Source: Aurantimonas sp. HBX-1
Lineage (GTDB): Bacteria > Pseudomonadota > Alphaproteobacteria > Rhizobiales > Rhizobiaceae
NCBI RefSeq assembly: GCF_021391535.1
Contig: NZ_CP090066.1
Coordinates: 4,301,501-4,365,500, forward strand
DNA length: 64,000 nt
Direction: 5' to 3'
The notes beneath the pieces were generated by a model, which searched no databases, had not been told where the DNA came from, and saw only the letters and a program-made list of their open reading frames with translations. Shown here piece after piece: positions 10,726 through 18,872 of the stretch; position 1 is the first letter of the stretch; every line of letters starts with the position of its first letter. Position numbers and translations under genes: made by a program.

Positions 10726-11394
10726 TCAGCCGTGCAGGGCGTCATGCGGCGCATCGGCGTCCAGCACGCCGCGCAGCGAGGGATGCACGACCAGATGGTC
10801 GCGGTAGCTGATGAAGCCCAGCCGGCGGAACTTGTTCATGAAGTAGCAGACTCGGGACCGGGTGGTCCCGACCATCTCGGCCAGCACTTCCTGGCTGACC
10901 CTGACCGCGGCGCCGTCGCGGTCGACCTCGGCGAGCAGCAGCAGCAGCCGGGCGAGCCGCTTCTCGCTCGAGTTGAGGATGTGATCGATCAGATCCTCCT
11001 CGACGCGGCCGACGCGGGCCGCCAGCCGCGAGACGACCCGGCCGGCAAAATCGGGGTCTTCATGCAACAGGTGCAGGAAAATCGTGCGGTCCCAGCGGAG
11101 GATCTTGCAGTCGATGAGAGTGACCGCGGTGGCGTTGCGCACCGGCGGCGGCTCCGCCAGACAGGTCTCGCCGCAGAACGCGCCGGCGCCGAGAACGGCC
11201 AAGACGGCGCCCTTGCCATTCGGCGAAAGCGCCGAAACCTTCACCAAACCCCGCTGAATCAGGAAAACCGCGTCTCCCGCGTCCCCCTGGACGAAGATCC
11301 GTTCGCCCTTGGCGTAGTCGCAAACGGTCCCGCCGCCTGTCGGGGCCAGGAAGCGGCCCGATGAGCTCGATGGCGAGACCACACTGCCTGCCAT
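10726..11394 (-). CDS. Crp/Fnr-family transcriptional regulator
   Basis: 222 residues. An N-terminal cyclic-nucleotide-binding-like beta-barrel (YAKGERIFVQGDAGDAVFLIQRGLVKV, then FCGETCLAEPPPVRNATAV) is joined by a long helix to a winged HTH (VSQEVLAEMVGTTRSRVCYFMNKFRRLGF). The four-cysteine Fe-S cluster of FNR is absent, so it is closer to CRP-like or Dnr-like members; the ligand is unknown. It is divergent from the ice-binding-like autotransporter, and a perfect 16-base palindrome lies in the shared 124-base promoter region. Control of the autotransporter and of itself is therefore a reasonable inference. Confidence 0.92.
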   Translation of the reverse strand: MAGSVVSPSSSSGRFLAPTGGGTVCDYAKGERIFVQGDAGDAVFLIQRGLVKVSALSPNGKGAVLAVLGAGAFCGETCLAEPPPVRNATAVTLIDCKILRWDRTIFLHLLHEDPDFAGRVVSRLAARVGRVEEDLIDHILNSSEKRLARLLLLLAEVDRDGAAVRVSQEVLAEMVGTTRSRVCYFMNKFRRLGFISYRDHLVVHPSLRGVLDADAPHDALHG

Positions 11395-11442
11395 GCGCGT
11401 ATCCGATCACCAACGCAACGTGGCACCGACTCAATGCCAAGT

Positions 11443-11458
11443 TGAGCAATATTGCTCA
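11443..11458. promoter_or_regulatory. Perfect palindrome, candidate Crp/Fnr operator
   Basis: TGAGCAATATTGCTCA is a perfect 16-base palindrome with the TTGA-type half-site look of Crp/Fnr operators (extended TTGAGCAATATTGCTCAG). A further CTCAA at 11430-11434 faces TTGAG at 11442-11446, giving a third half-site. It lies 49 bases upstream of the regulator's start and 60 bases upstream of the autotransporter's start. Confidence 0.6.
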
Positions 11459-11462
11459 GATT

Positions 11463-11496
11463 CTATCACGAAATGCCATTAAAGGCTTTGTGATAG
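11463..11496. promoter_or_regulatory. Second inverted repeat upstream of the autotransporter
   Basis: CTATCAC (11463-11469) and GTGATAG (11490-11496) form an inverted repeat with a 20-base spacer; nine of ten bases match if extended inward. It ends 22 bases before the autotransporter ATG. It could be a second operator or a hairpin in the 5' leader. Confidence 0.4.
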
Positions 11497-11518
11497 GGGA
11501 AATACCGGGGGTCTTGAA

Positions 11519-13630
11519 ATGAAAGTACTTGCTGGGGTGAAGCTCACTCTGGCCGCGCTCGCGGTCATAGGGGCAGGAGAAACACCGTCGCTCGCACAGA
11601 GCCTCGACAGTTTCGGCGTGCTGGCCGGATCGACGGTCACTAACACTGGAACCACCGTCATCAGCGGCAATGTCGGCGTCAGTCCGGGGACCGCGGTGGT
11701 CGGCTTTCCGCCCGGCATCGTGACGGCCCCCTATGCGACCTTCCTCAACGACGCGGTCGCGGTCCAGGCGCAGATCGACCTGACGAACCGCTATGTCGAC
11801 CTGTTCAACCGTCCGGCGACCGCCGTCCTCACCGGGCAGGATCTTGCCGGGCAGACGCTGCTGCCGGGCGTCTACCAGTACGCCACCTCCGCGCAGCTGA
11901 CCGGCACGCTGACGCTGGACGCGCAGTTCAACCCGAACGCCGTCTTCATCATCAACATCGGCAGCACGCTGACGACGGCCAGCGCCTCGACCGTGTCGCT
12001 GATCAACGGCGCGCAGGGAGCCAACGTGTTCTTCGTGGTCGGCAGCTCCGCCACGCTGGGCACCGAGACGACGCTGGCCGGCCAGATCCTCGCCCTGACC
12101 AGCATCACGCTCAATACCGGCGCCGACATCCTCTGCGGCGCGGCCCTCGCCCGCAACGGCGCGGTGACGCTGGACACCAACACGATCTCGGTCTGCCCGG
12201 CCGCCACGGCGCCGATCGTGCCGGTGGTGACGCCGCCGGTCGTGACGCTGCCCGATGGCACGCCCGTCATCGTGGTGCCGCCCGGCACGCCGGTCGTCAC
12301 GCCCCCCGATGGCACGCCGGTGGTGACGCTACCGGACGGTACGCCGGTCGTGGTTCTGCCCGACGGCAGCCTGGCGATCGTGGCTCCCGTTGTCCTGCCG
12401 ACGCCCGCAGCGGTCGAAGCGGCGAGCGGCATCGACGCCTTCATCGCCGGCGGCGGCGAACTGCCGCTGGTGTTCCGCTTGCTGACGCCCGCCCAGACCG
12501 TCCTCGTCCTCGAGCAGCTGACCGGCGAGGTGGCGACCGCCGCCGCCCCGGCCGGCCGGCAGGCGATGAACTCGTTCATGTCGGAAGTCTTCGATCGCAT
12601 GAACGATGACCAGGGACCCTATGCCCCGGCGGTCGTCGAGCAGGTGCCGGAGGCGCCCGCCACGGTCCGGGTTCTCGGCTACGGGCCGGAAGCCGGCACG
12701 ACCCTTCAGATGCTCGGCGGCGTGGCCATGTACGGCGCCCCGGTCGCCGCCCCCCCGCCGGTCCAGAAACCCTGGAACGGCTGGATCTCGGCCTACGGCC
12801 AGGCGACGCGCACCGACGGCGACAGCGGCTGGGGATCGCATGATCGCGAGATCGACACGGCGGGCGTGGCGGTCGGCATGGACTATGCGGTGACCCCCGA
12901 CACGATCGTCGGCTTTGCCGTCGGCCTCGGCAGGAGCACGTTCGGTCTCGACGGCGCCAGCGGCTCCGGCGACGCCGACATGGCGCATGCGGCGATCTAC
13001 GGCCGCACCAATTTCGACGCCGCCTATGTCGCGGCCTCGGTTGCGGTGGGCTACAGCGACGTCTCGACGGAGCGCGACCTGACGATCGGGGTCACCGAGC
13101 GTTTCGAAGCCGACTACTCGGCCTGGAACGTCGCCGGGCGGGTGGAAACCGGCTATCGCTTCGACGTTCCGGAAATCGCGGCCATTCCCGGCCGCGGCTG
13201 GGTCACGCCCTATGCCAGCCTGCAGGTCCAGCAGTACTACATGCCGGACTACAGCGAGTCCTCTGACACCGGCTCGGTCTTCGCCCTCGACATCGACTCG
13301 AACGATTCGACCGGCGTGCGAACCGAACTCGGCGCCCGCTTCGGCCAGCGCATTCCGCTCTCCGACGACGCGACACTGAAGCTGCGTAGCCGGCTCGCCT
13401 GGGCCCATGACGAGGTCTCGGGGGAAACCCTTAACGCCAGCTTCCGGGCATTGCCGGGATCGGACTTCCAGATCAAGGGCGCCGATGAATCGGGCGACTA
13501 CCTGCTTGCCTCGGCGGGCGCGGAGATCGCCTGGTCGAGCGGCCTGTCGGTCGGCGGCTACTTCGACAGCGAGCTGTCCGAGGACTCCACCACGCTCTCC
13601 GGCATCGGGCGGATCAGCTACCGCTGGTAG
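11519..13630 (+). CDS. Autotransporter with an ice-binding-like (DUF3494) passenger
   Basis: 703 residues. Signal peptide at about 1-27 (LTLAALAVIGAGETPSLAQS). Residues about 28-225 are a DUF3494-type ice-binding beta-solenoid domain: FGVLAGSTVTNTGTTVISGN, LPGVYQYATSAQLTGTLTLD, then NVFFVVGSSATLGTETTLAG and a closing DTNTISVC. A Val/Pro/Thr repeat linker follows (about 228-290), then a pre-barrel junction LEQLTGEVATAAAPAGRQAM. The last 285 or so residues are a C-terminal autotransporter beta-barrel ending in SYRW, the aromatic end signal for outer-membrane insertion. DUF3494 proteins are usually secreted or anchored adhesins; display by a type V barrel is unusual. Whether this one binds ice is unknown; a surface adhesin is the alternative. 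Confidence 0.88.
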   Translation: MKVLAGVKLTLAALAVIGAGETPSLAQSLDSFGVLAGSTVTNTGTTVISGNVGVSPGTAVVGFPPGIVTAPYATFLNDAVAVQAQIDLTNRYVDLFNRPATAVLTGQDLAGQTLLPGVYQYATSAQLTGTLTLDAQFNPNAVFIINIGSTLTTASASTVSLINGAQGANVFFVVGSSATLGTETTLAGQILALTSITLNTGADILCGAALARNGAVTLDTNTISVCPAATAPIVPVVTPPVVTLPDGTPVIVVPPGTPVVTPPDGTPVVTLPDGTPVVVLPDGSLAIVAPVVLPTPAAVEAASGIDAFIAGGGELPLVFRLLTPAQTVLVLEQLTGEVATAAAPAGRQAMNSFMSEVFDRMNDDQGPYAPAVVEQVPEAPATVRVLGYGPEAGTTLQMLGGVAMYGAPVAAPPPVQKPWNGWISAYGQATRTDGDSGWGSHDREIDTAGVAVGMDYAVTPDTIVGFAVGLGRSTFGLDGASGSGDADMAHAAIYGRTNFDAAYVAASVAVGYSDVSTERDLTIGVTERFEADYSAWNVAGRVETGYRFDVPEIAAIPGRGWVTPYASLQVQQYYMPDYSESSDTGSVFALDIDSNDSTGVRTELGARFGQRIPLSDDATLKLRSRLAWAHDEVSGETLNASFRALPGSDFQIKGADESGDYLLASAGAEIAWSSGLSVGGYFDSELSEDSTTLSGIGRISYRW
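12217..12384 (+). repeat. In-gene repeats encoding the xVxxPDGTPV linker
   Basis: Inside the autotransporter gene, four to five imperfect repeats of 21-27 bases encode units such as VVTLPDGTPVIVVPPGTP and VVTPPDGTPVVTLPDGTP. They give a proline-rich stalk between the passenger and the barrel. Copy number could vary between strains. Confidence 0.75.
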
Positions 13631-13641
13631 CAGGCCGCGGA

Positions 13642-13665
13642 CGGGCGGGGGCCAGCCCCCGCCCG
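13642..13665. terminator. Hairpin between convergent autotransporter and ispZ genes
   Basis: CGGGCGGGGGC (13642-13652) pairs perfectly with GCCCCCGCCCG (13655-13665). It sits in the 41-base gap between two convergent stops. It is GC-only and lacks a T-run on either strand, but its position fits a shared terminator. Confidence 0.6.
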
Positions 13666-13671
13666 CGGGAT

Positions 13672-14331
13672 TCAGCCGGTGCTGGTGTCGGCCGCCCGCG
13701 GCTCCAGCGCGTGCCGCTTCAGGAGCGGGATCTGGGTCAGCATGAAGGCGATGGTGATCGGCATCGTGCCCCAGACCTTGAACGCCACCCAGGTATCGGT
13801 CGAGAAGTTCCGCCAGACCACCTCGTTGAGCACCGCCAGGAAGAGGAAGAACATGCCCCAGCGCAGCGTCATCTTGCGCCAGCCCTCGGCGTCGAGCTTG
13901 AAGGCCTGGTCGAAGACGTAGCCGAGCAGCGCCTTGCCAAAAACGAGGCCGCCGAGCAGGACCGAGCCGAAGAGCGCGTTGACGATGGTCGGCTTCATCT
14001 TGATGAAGGTCTCGTCCTGCAGCCACAGCGTCAGCGTCCCGAACACCAGCACCACCGCGCCGGAAACCAGCGGCATGATCGGCAGGGTGCGGGTGATCGC
14101 CCACGAGACCGACAGCGAGATTGCCATCGCGGCCATGAACAGGCCGGTGGCGATGAACAGCGGCTCGCCGAACTCCCGCAGCACCGGGAAGGCCTCGGCC
14201 AGTTGCTCGCCCCGCGAGTTGGCGAAGAAGAAGACCAGCAGCGGCCCCAGCTCCAGCCCGAACTTCAGCAGCGGGTTCATTTCCTTGCGGGCCGGGCTGT
14301 TCGGCTCTTCCTCGATGATGTGGTCGCGCAT
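13672..14331 (-). CDS. ispZ: Septation protein A / IspZ-YciB family membrane protein
   Basis: 219 residues with five or six membrane helices. The family signature is clear in LLKFGLELGPLLVFFFANSRGEQ near the N-terminus and in WGMFFLFLAVLNEVVWRNFSTDTWVAFKVWG towards the C-terminus. YciB/IspZ proteins affect cell-envelope integrity and septation; the exact activity is not settled. The start is placed at ATG 14331 (MRDHIIEEEPNSPARKEMN), since the frame above it lacks family similarity. Follows ftsY in the same direction, the normal Rhizobiales order. Confidence 0.92.
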   Translation of the reverse strand: MRDHIIEEEPNSPARKEMNPLLKFGLELGPLLVFFFANSRGEQLAEAFPVLREFGEPLFIATGLFMAAMAISLSVSWAITRTLPIMPLVSGAVVLVFGTLTLWLQDETFIKMKPTIVNALFGSVLLGGLVFGKALLGYVFDQAFKLDAEGWRKMTLRWGMFFLFLAVLNEVVWRNFSTDTWVAFKVWGTMPITIAFMLTQIPLLKRHALEPRAADTSTG

Positions 14332-14414
14332 GGAGACTCCGTGTTCGGCGTGGCTATCGGGCAGGAAGCCGGCGAATGCGAGGCATCGCCGAAACAATCG
14401 CCGGCCCGGTGCGG

Positions 14415-16078
14415 CTAGACTTCCGCGGTCGTGCCCGCAATCGCATCGGCGAAATCCTTCGCCTTGAACGGCTCGAGATCGTCGATCCCCTCGCCGACGC
14501 CCACAAAATAGACGGGCAGCTTATGTTTGGCGGCGATGGCGACGAGGATGCCGCCGCGCGCCGTGCCGTCAAGCTTGGTCATCACCAGCCCGTTCACCCC
14601 CGCGACGTTGCGGAAGATCTCCACCTGCTGCAGCGCGTTCTGGCCGGTGGTGGCGTCGAGCGTCTGCAGCACCGTATGCGGCGCATCGGCTTCGCGCCGC
14701 TGCAGCACCCGGACGATCTTCTCCAGCTCGGCCATCAGTTCCGTCTTGTTCTGCAGCCGTCCGGCCGTGTCGATGATCAGCACGTCGGAGCCGTTCTCGA
14801 TGGCGCGGTCATAGGCCTCGTAGGCAAGGCCCGCGGCATCGGCGCCGATCGCCTTGGCGACGACTTCCGAGCCGGTCCGCTCGCCCCAGATCCGCAGCTG
14901 CTCCACCGCCGCGGCGCGGAACGTGTCGCCGGCGCAGAGCGTCACCTTGAGCCCGGCGCGGGTCAGCTTGGCAGCGAGCTTGCCGATCGTCGTGGTCTTG
15001 CCGGTGCCGTTGACGCCGACGACGAGAATGACGTGCGGCTTCTTCTCGAGGTCAAGCTCCAGCGGCACCGCGACCGGCGCCAGGGTCTTCTCGACCTCCT
15101 GGGCGAGGATGCTGCGGACCTCCGCCCCCGAGATCGTCCGGCCGAAGCGGCCCTCCGACAGACGGTCGGTGATGCGTAGCGCCGTCTCGAGGCCGAGATC
15201 GGCCCGGATCAGCACGTCCTCGAAATCCTGCAGCGTCTCCTCGTCGAGCTTGCGGGCGGTGAAGATCGAGCCGATCGAGCCGGTCAGCTGGCTGGACGAG
15301 CGGGACAGGCCTTCGCGCAGGCGCAGCAGCCAGGGCGCGCGCACCGGCTCGGCGGCGGGGGCCGGCGCCTGGCGCAGACGGAAGCCGGCGTCCGGGTCGA
15401 TCGGCGGGTGGGCAGGAGACGGCGCGAGCGGGGCCTCATCTGCCGGCGCGCCGAAGCTCGGGTCGATCCGCGCTGCTTCCGGCGCAACGCTGTCCTCCTC
15501 TTCCGGCGGCAGGTCCGCGTCCAGCCAGGAGAAGTCGGCCTCGTCCGCGTCCTCGGGGCCGTGGCCGTCGAGGTGGTCGTCTTCGGATGCGGGCGCGACA
15601 GGCGGCGCGGCCGCTTCGGCTTCGAGGGAAGGCTCGCGCGTCTCGCCGTCTACCGGCGGAACGCCGGGCTCGAGGAAAGAGAAGTCGACGTCGGCCGGCT
15701 CCGGCTCGGGGGCCTCGAGGAAGGAGAAATCCGCCCCGTCTTCCTCGTCTTCCGACGCTTCAGTCAGCCAGTCGGAGTTTTTTTTTGAGCCGGGTCCGAG
15801 TGGTAGTCGGATTTTGCGTCCGCGTCCGCGGCCATCTCGGCGAGCGGGGTGATGCCGCCGCCGTCGTCGCCGGCACCTGTCGCCGCGCCGGCGCCCGCCT
15901 CGTCGTCGGCGACGGAACTGGCGGCCGCGACTGGCCGGACCTCCGGATCGGGCGATTCCGGCCTGCCGTATTCGCTGTCCGAGGCGCGCGGCGTCGTGCC
16001 CTCGGCGGGCGTGCGCTCGGCCTCCGTGTCGGAGCCGAAGGAGAAGACGCGCCGAAAGAAGCTCTTGTTGTCAGCCAT
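14415..16078 (-). CDS. ftsY: Signal recognition particle receptor FtsY, interrupted by a one-base frameshift
   Basis: The membrane-associated SRP receptor GTPase. The N-terminus starts at ATG 16078 (MADNKSFFRRVFSFG) and reads in frame to the run of nine A (minus strand) at 15786-15778. Unshifted reading ends soon after (QKKTPTG, stop near 15764). Shifting by -1, or having one extra A, joins it to SDWLTEASEDEEDGADF and a continuous frame through the acidic A domain to the NG GTPase domain (VVGVNGTGKTTTIGKLAAKL, DTAGRL, TKLDGTARGG) and the stop at 14415. The joined product would be 554 residues, normal for an FtsY with a long acidic domain. No other start can serve the complete second part. The gene is essential, so the shift is either a homopolymer sequencing error or real recoding. 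The start overlaps the mtaB stop by eight bases. Confidence 0.9.
15778..15786 (-). other. A9 homopolymer at the ftsY frame break
   Basis: Nine A on the coding strand, read CAA AAA AAA ACT. One additional A, or a -1 slip, restores the ftsY frame (AAA AAC TCC GAC). Runs of this length are both common sequencing-error sites and known sites of transcriptional or ribosomal slippage, as at dnaX. Confidence 0.85.
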
Positions 16079-17396
16079 GGATCCCGTTCTCGGCCTGTGC
16101 GGCCAGTGGGGCGCGGGAGGCATCGCTGCTCCACAGTCGCGCCTGCAGTTTTCCGTTCTCTTGCGTCGCAATGATAGCGTCGACGATCTCGCCGGGGAGG
16201 CCTGCGTCGATCCGGCAATGGGTAAAGTCCTCGCAGCGGCCGCCGCCGCCGCGCTCGACGAGCACCGACTGGCGGGTGCCGACCAGTCTCGCCTGATGCG
16301 CCTTCAGCGCCGCGTCGCCGCGGGCGCGCAGCCGGGCGGCGCGCTCCTTGATCACTTGTGGCGGCAGCTGCGGCATGCGCGCGGCGGGGGTCCCCTCGCG
16401 CGGCGAGAACGGGAAGACGTGGAGATGCGTCAGGCCGCAATCCTTAACCAGCGCCAGCGTGTTCTGAAACATCGCCTCGGTCTCGGTCGGGAAACCGGCG
16501 ATGAGGTCGGCGCCGTAGACGATGTCGGGGCGGCGCGCCCGCATGGTCTGGCAGAAATCGATCGCGTCTTGGCGCGAGTGGCGGCGCTTCATGCGCTTCA
16601 GGATCATGTCGTCGCCGGCCTGCAGCGACAGATGCAGATGCGGCATCACCCGCCGGTCCGAGCCGATCACCTCGACCAGCACGTCGTCGGCTTCGACGGA
16701 ATCGATGGAGGAGAGCCGCAGCCGGCGCAAGGCCGGCACATGGACGAGGATCGCCTGCACCATGTCGCCGAGCCGCGGCGAGCCCGGCAGGTCAGCGCCC
16801 CAGCTGGTCATGTCGACGCCGGAGAGCACGACCTCGTTGTAGCCGCCGTCGACGAGCCGCCGGACCTGGTCGACCGCCGCGCCCATCGGCACGGAGCGGG
16901 AATTGCCGCGGCCGAAGGGAATGATGCAGAAGGTGCAGCGGTGGTCGCAGCCGTTCTGGATCTGCACGATGGCGCGGGCGCGGCCCTCGATCGCATCGAC
17001 CATGTGGCCGGCGGTCTCGGTGACGCTCATGATGTCGTTGACGCGGATCTTCTCCTCGGCGCCGACGCCGAAATCCGGCAGCCCGCGATAGGACTGCGCC
17101 GCCAGCTTGTCCGCGTTGCCGATCACCGCGTCGACCTCGGCCATCGCCGCGAAGCGGCCGGGCTCGGTCTGCGCGGCGCAGCCGGTGACGACAATCCGCG
17201 CCTCGGGGTTGTCGCGGCGGGCGCGGCGGATCTGCTTGCGCGCCTGGCGCACGGCTTCCTCGGTGACGGCGCAGGTGTTGAAGAGGATCGCCGGGCGCGC
17301 TTCGCCGCCGAGGCCGGCGGCCTCGGCCTCGCGCCGCATGACCTCCGCCTCGTAGGTGTTGAGGCGGCAGCCGAAGGAGACGATCTCGACGCCCAT
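16071..17396 (-). CDS. mtaB: tRNA (N6-threonylcarbamoyladenosine(37)-C2) methylthiotransferase MtaB
   Basis: 441 residues, radical-SAM methylthiotransferase that converts t6A37 to ms2t6A in ANN-decoding tRNAs. An N-terminal UPF0004 domain has cluster cysteines in SFGCRLNTYEAEVM, LFNTCAVTEEA and VTGCAAQTEPG. The radical-SAM CxxxCxxC is in IQNGCDHRCTFCIIPFGRG, followed by a TRAM-like end (about residues 370-430). Its ATG overlaps the dapF stop by one base (TGATG) and its stop overlaps the ftsY start by eight bases, so the three genes are coupled. Confidence 0.93.
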   Translation of the reverse strand: MGVEIVSFGCRLNTYEAEVMRREAEAAGLGGEARPAILFNTCAVTEEAVRQARKQIRRARRDNPEARIVVTGCAAQTEPGRFAAMAEVDAVIGNADKLAAQSYRGLPDFGVGAEEKIRVNDIMSVTETAGHMVDAIEGRARAIVQIQNGCDHRCTFCIIPFGRGNSRSVPMGAAVDQVRRLVDGGYNEVVLSGVDMTSWGADLPGSPRLGDMVQAILVHVPALRRLRLSSIDSVEADDVLVEVIGSDRRVMPHLHLSLQAGDDMILKRMKRRHSRQDAIDFCQTMRARRPDIVYGADLIAGFPTETEAMFQNTLALVKDCGLTHLHVFPFSPREGTPAARMPQLPPQVIKERAARLRARGDAALKAHQARLVGTRQSVLVERGGGGRCEDFTHCRIDAGLPGEIVDAIIATQENGKLQARLWSSDASRAPLAAQAENGIHG

Positions 17397-18304
17397 CAGG
17401 CCGGCACCGGCTCGCCGTCGCGTTCGAAGGCACCGGTTGCCGGATCGAGCCGTCCCGACCATTCCCATTCGGCGGGACCGGTCATCACCACATGGTCGTC
17501 GTCGCGCCACTCGATCAGCAGGTCGCCGCCGGGGACGGTGACGGTGACGATCCGGTCGGTGCGGCGCGTGCGGGCGGCCGAGACGGCGGCAGCACAGGCC
17601 GCCGAGCCGCAGGCGCGGGTGAGGCCGACGCCGCGCTCCCAGGTGCGCAGCGTCAGCGCGGCGCGGCCGGTGACGCGGGCGATGGAGATGTTGGCGCGCT
17701 CGGGAAAGATCGGATGGTTCTCGAGGATCGGGCCGAACCGGTCGAGCTCGTAATCCCAGACGTCCCGGTCCACCCAGAAGATCGCGTGCGGGTTGCCCAT
17801 CGAGGCGACGGATGGCGAATGCAGCACCGGCGCGTCGATCGGCCCGATCTGCAGCTCGATCGCCCGCGTGTCGGCGAATTCTTCGGCCAGCGGAATGTCG
17901 TTCCAGGCAAAGCGCGGCATGCCCATGTCGACGGCGATCAGCCCGTCCGGGCGCTCTCCGGCGGCAAGCAGGCCGGCGCGGGTCTCGAAGGTGAAGTCCC
18001 GCCGGCCGGTCTCGGCGGCGAGCGCCTGGACGACGCAGCGCGTGCCGTTGCCGCACGCCTCGGCCTCGGAGCCGTCGCGGTTGATGATGCGGATGTAGGC
18101 ATCGGTGCCGGGGGTCAGCGGATCGTGGATCGCCATGATCTGGTCGAAACGCGTCGCGTCGACGGCCGCCAGGGCTCGCGCCGCGTCGGCGGCGATACGC
18201 GCGTTGCCGCCGCGCAGGTCGGCAACGAGGATCTCGTTCCCCAGCCCGTTCATCCGCGCGAACGGGACCCAATGCCCGTCAGAAGTTTCGGCCCTGTCCG
18301 TCAT
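17396..18304 (-). CDS. dapF: Diaminopimelate epimerase
   Basis: 302 residues. Interconverts LL- and meso-diaminopimelate in lysine and peptidoglycan synthesis. The two catalytic cysteines are visible in SEAEACGNGTRCVVQAL and GLTRACGSAACAAAV, and the N-terminal MNGLGNEILVAD is typical. First gene of the dapF-mtaB-ftsY run; the 71-base gap to the next upstream gene holds the promoter. Confidence 0.96.
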   Translation of the reverse strand: MTDRAETSDGHWVPFARMNGLGNEILVADLRGGNARIAADAARALAAVDATRFDQIMAIHDPLTPGTDAYIRIINRDGSEAEACGNGTRCVVQALAAETGRRDFTFETRAGLLAAGERPDGLIAVDMGMPRFAWNDIPLAEEFADTRAIELQIGPIDAPVLHSPSVASMGNPHAIFWVDRDVWDYELDRFGPILENHPIFPERANISIARVTGRAALTLRTWERGVGLTRACGSAACAAAVSAARTRRTDRIVTVTVPGGDLLIEWRDDDHVVMTGPAEWEWSGRLDPATGAFERDGEPVPA

Positions 18305-18375
18305 GACGGCTATATGGCCGATCGACCCTGAAATTGGAAGGATCGGGGCTCGGCGCCCCGATCCATGAAGGTGGT

Positions 18376-18678
18376 TCAGTTGGCCGGGGCGGGGGCCGGC
18401 GCCGCATTGCCGCCATCCGGGACGACATCGACGTCCGGCATGTCGACGTCGGGGACGTTGACGTCCGGCGTGTCGATGGTGACGTTGGTGTCGCCGCCAC
18501 CGCCGCCGCCGGTGAGCCGGTCACCGAAGAGGAAGAACGCGCCGACGACGATGACGACGATCAGCAGGCCGGCAATCAGCCAGCCCGAGCCGCCGCCCCC
18601 ACCGCCGCTGCCGCCGCGGTCGTTGTTGACGATGACGGTGCGATCGCGCTCCGGGCGGGTGTCGTGGGGATCGGTCAT
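18376..18678 (-). CDS. Small single-pass membrane protein with Asp-Val-Pro repeat tail
   Basis: 100 residues, function not recognised. A charged N-terminus (MTDPHDTRPERDRTVIVNN) and a Gly stretch lead to one transmembrane helix (WLIAGLLIVVIVVGAFFLFG, about residues 33-52). Another Gly run follows, and then a short repeat TPDVNVPDVDMPDVDVVPD. The tail would face the periplasm if the N-terminus stays inside. Similar Gly-rich small membrane proteins occur in Hyphomicrobiales. ATG 18678 is chosen because the frame above it has no coding character. Confidence 0.7.
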   Translation of the reverse strand: MTDPHDTRPERDRTVIVNNDRGGSGGGGGGSGWLIAGLLIVVIVVGAFFLFGDRLTGGGGGGDTNVTIDTPDVNVPDVDMPDVDVVPDGGNAAPAPAPAN

Positions 18679-18872
18679 GGATGGGTCCTTGCGAGAGGCG
18701 GACCGGTCGAGGCCGGCTGCGGCCACGACCCGATGGCGCGGTCCCGAGGGATCACGACAGGGGCAATGGCGACGCGAGCCGGACGCGCCCGTTGCCGCGG
18801 CGTTCCTTCGGCAGATTGAATGCCGCAGCCGGCCTATCGTTCCACAAGCGACCTTTGCATTCGCAACGGCTC

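Noticed and set aside
12217..12384. Tandem repeats considered as a CRISPR array
   Set aside because: The repeats are in frame within the autotransporter gene, are imperfect, and have no unique spacers.
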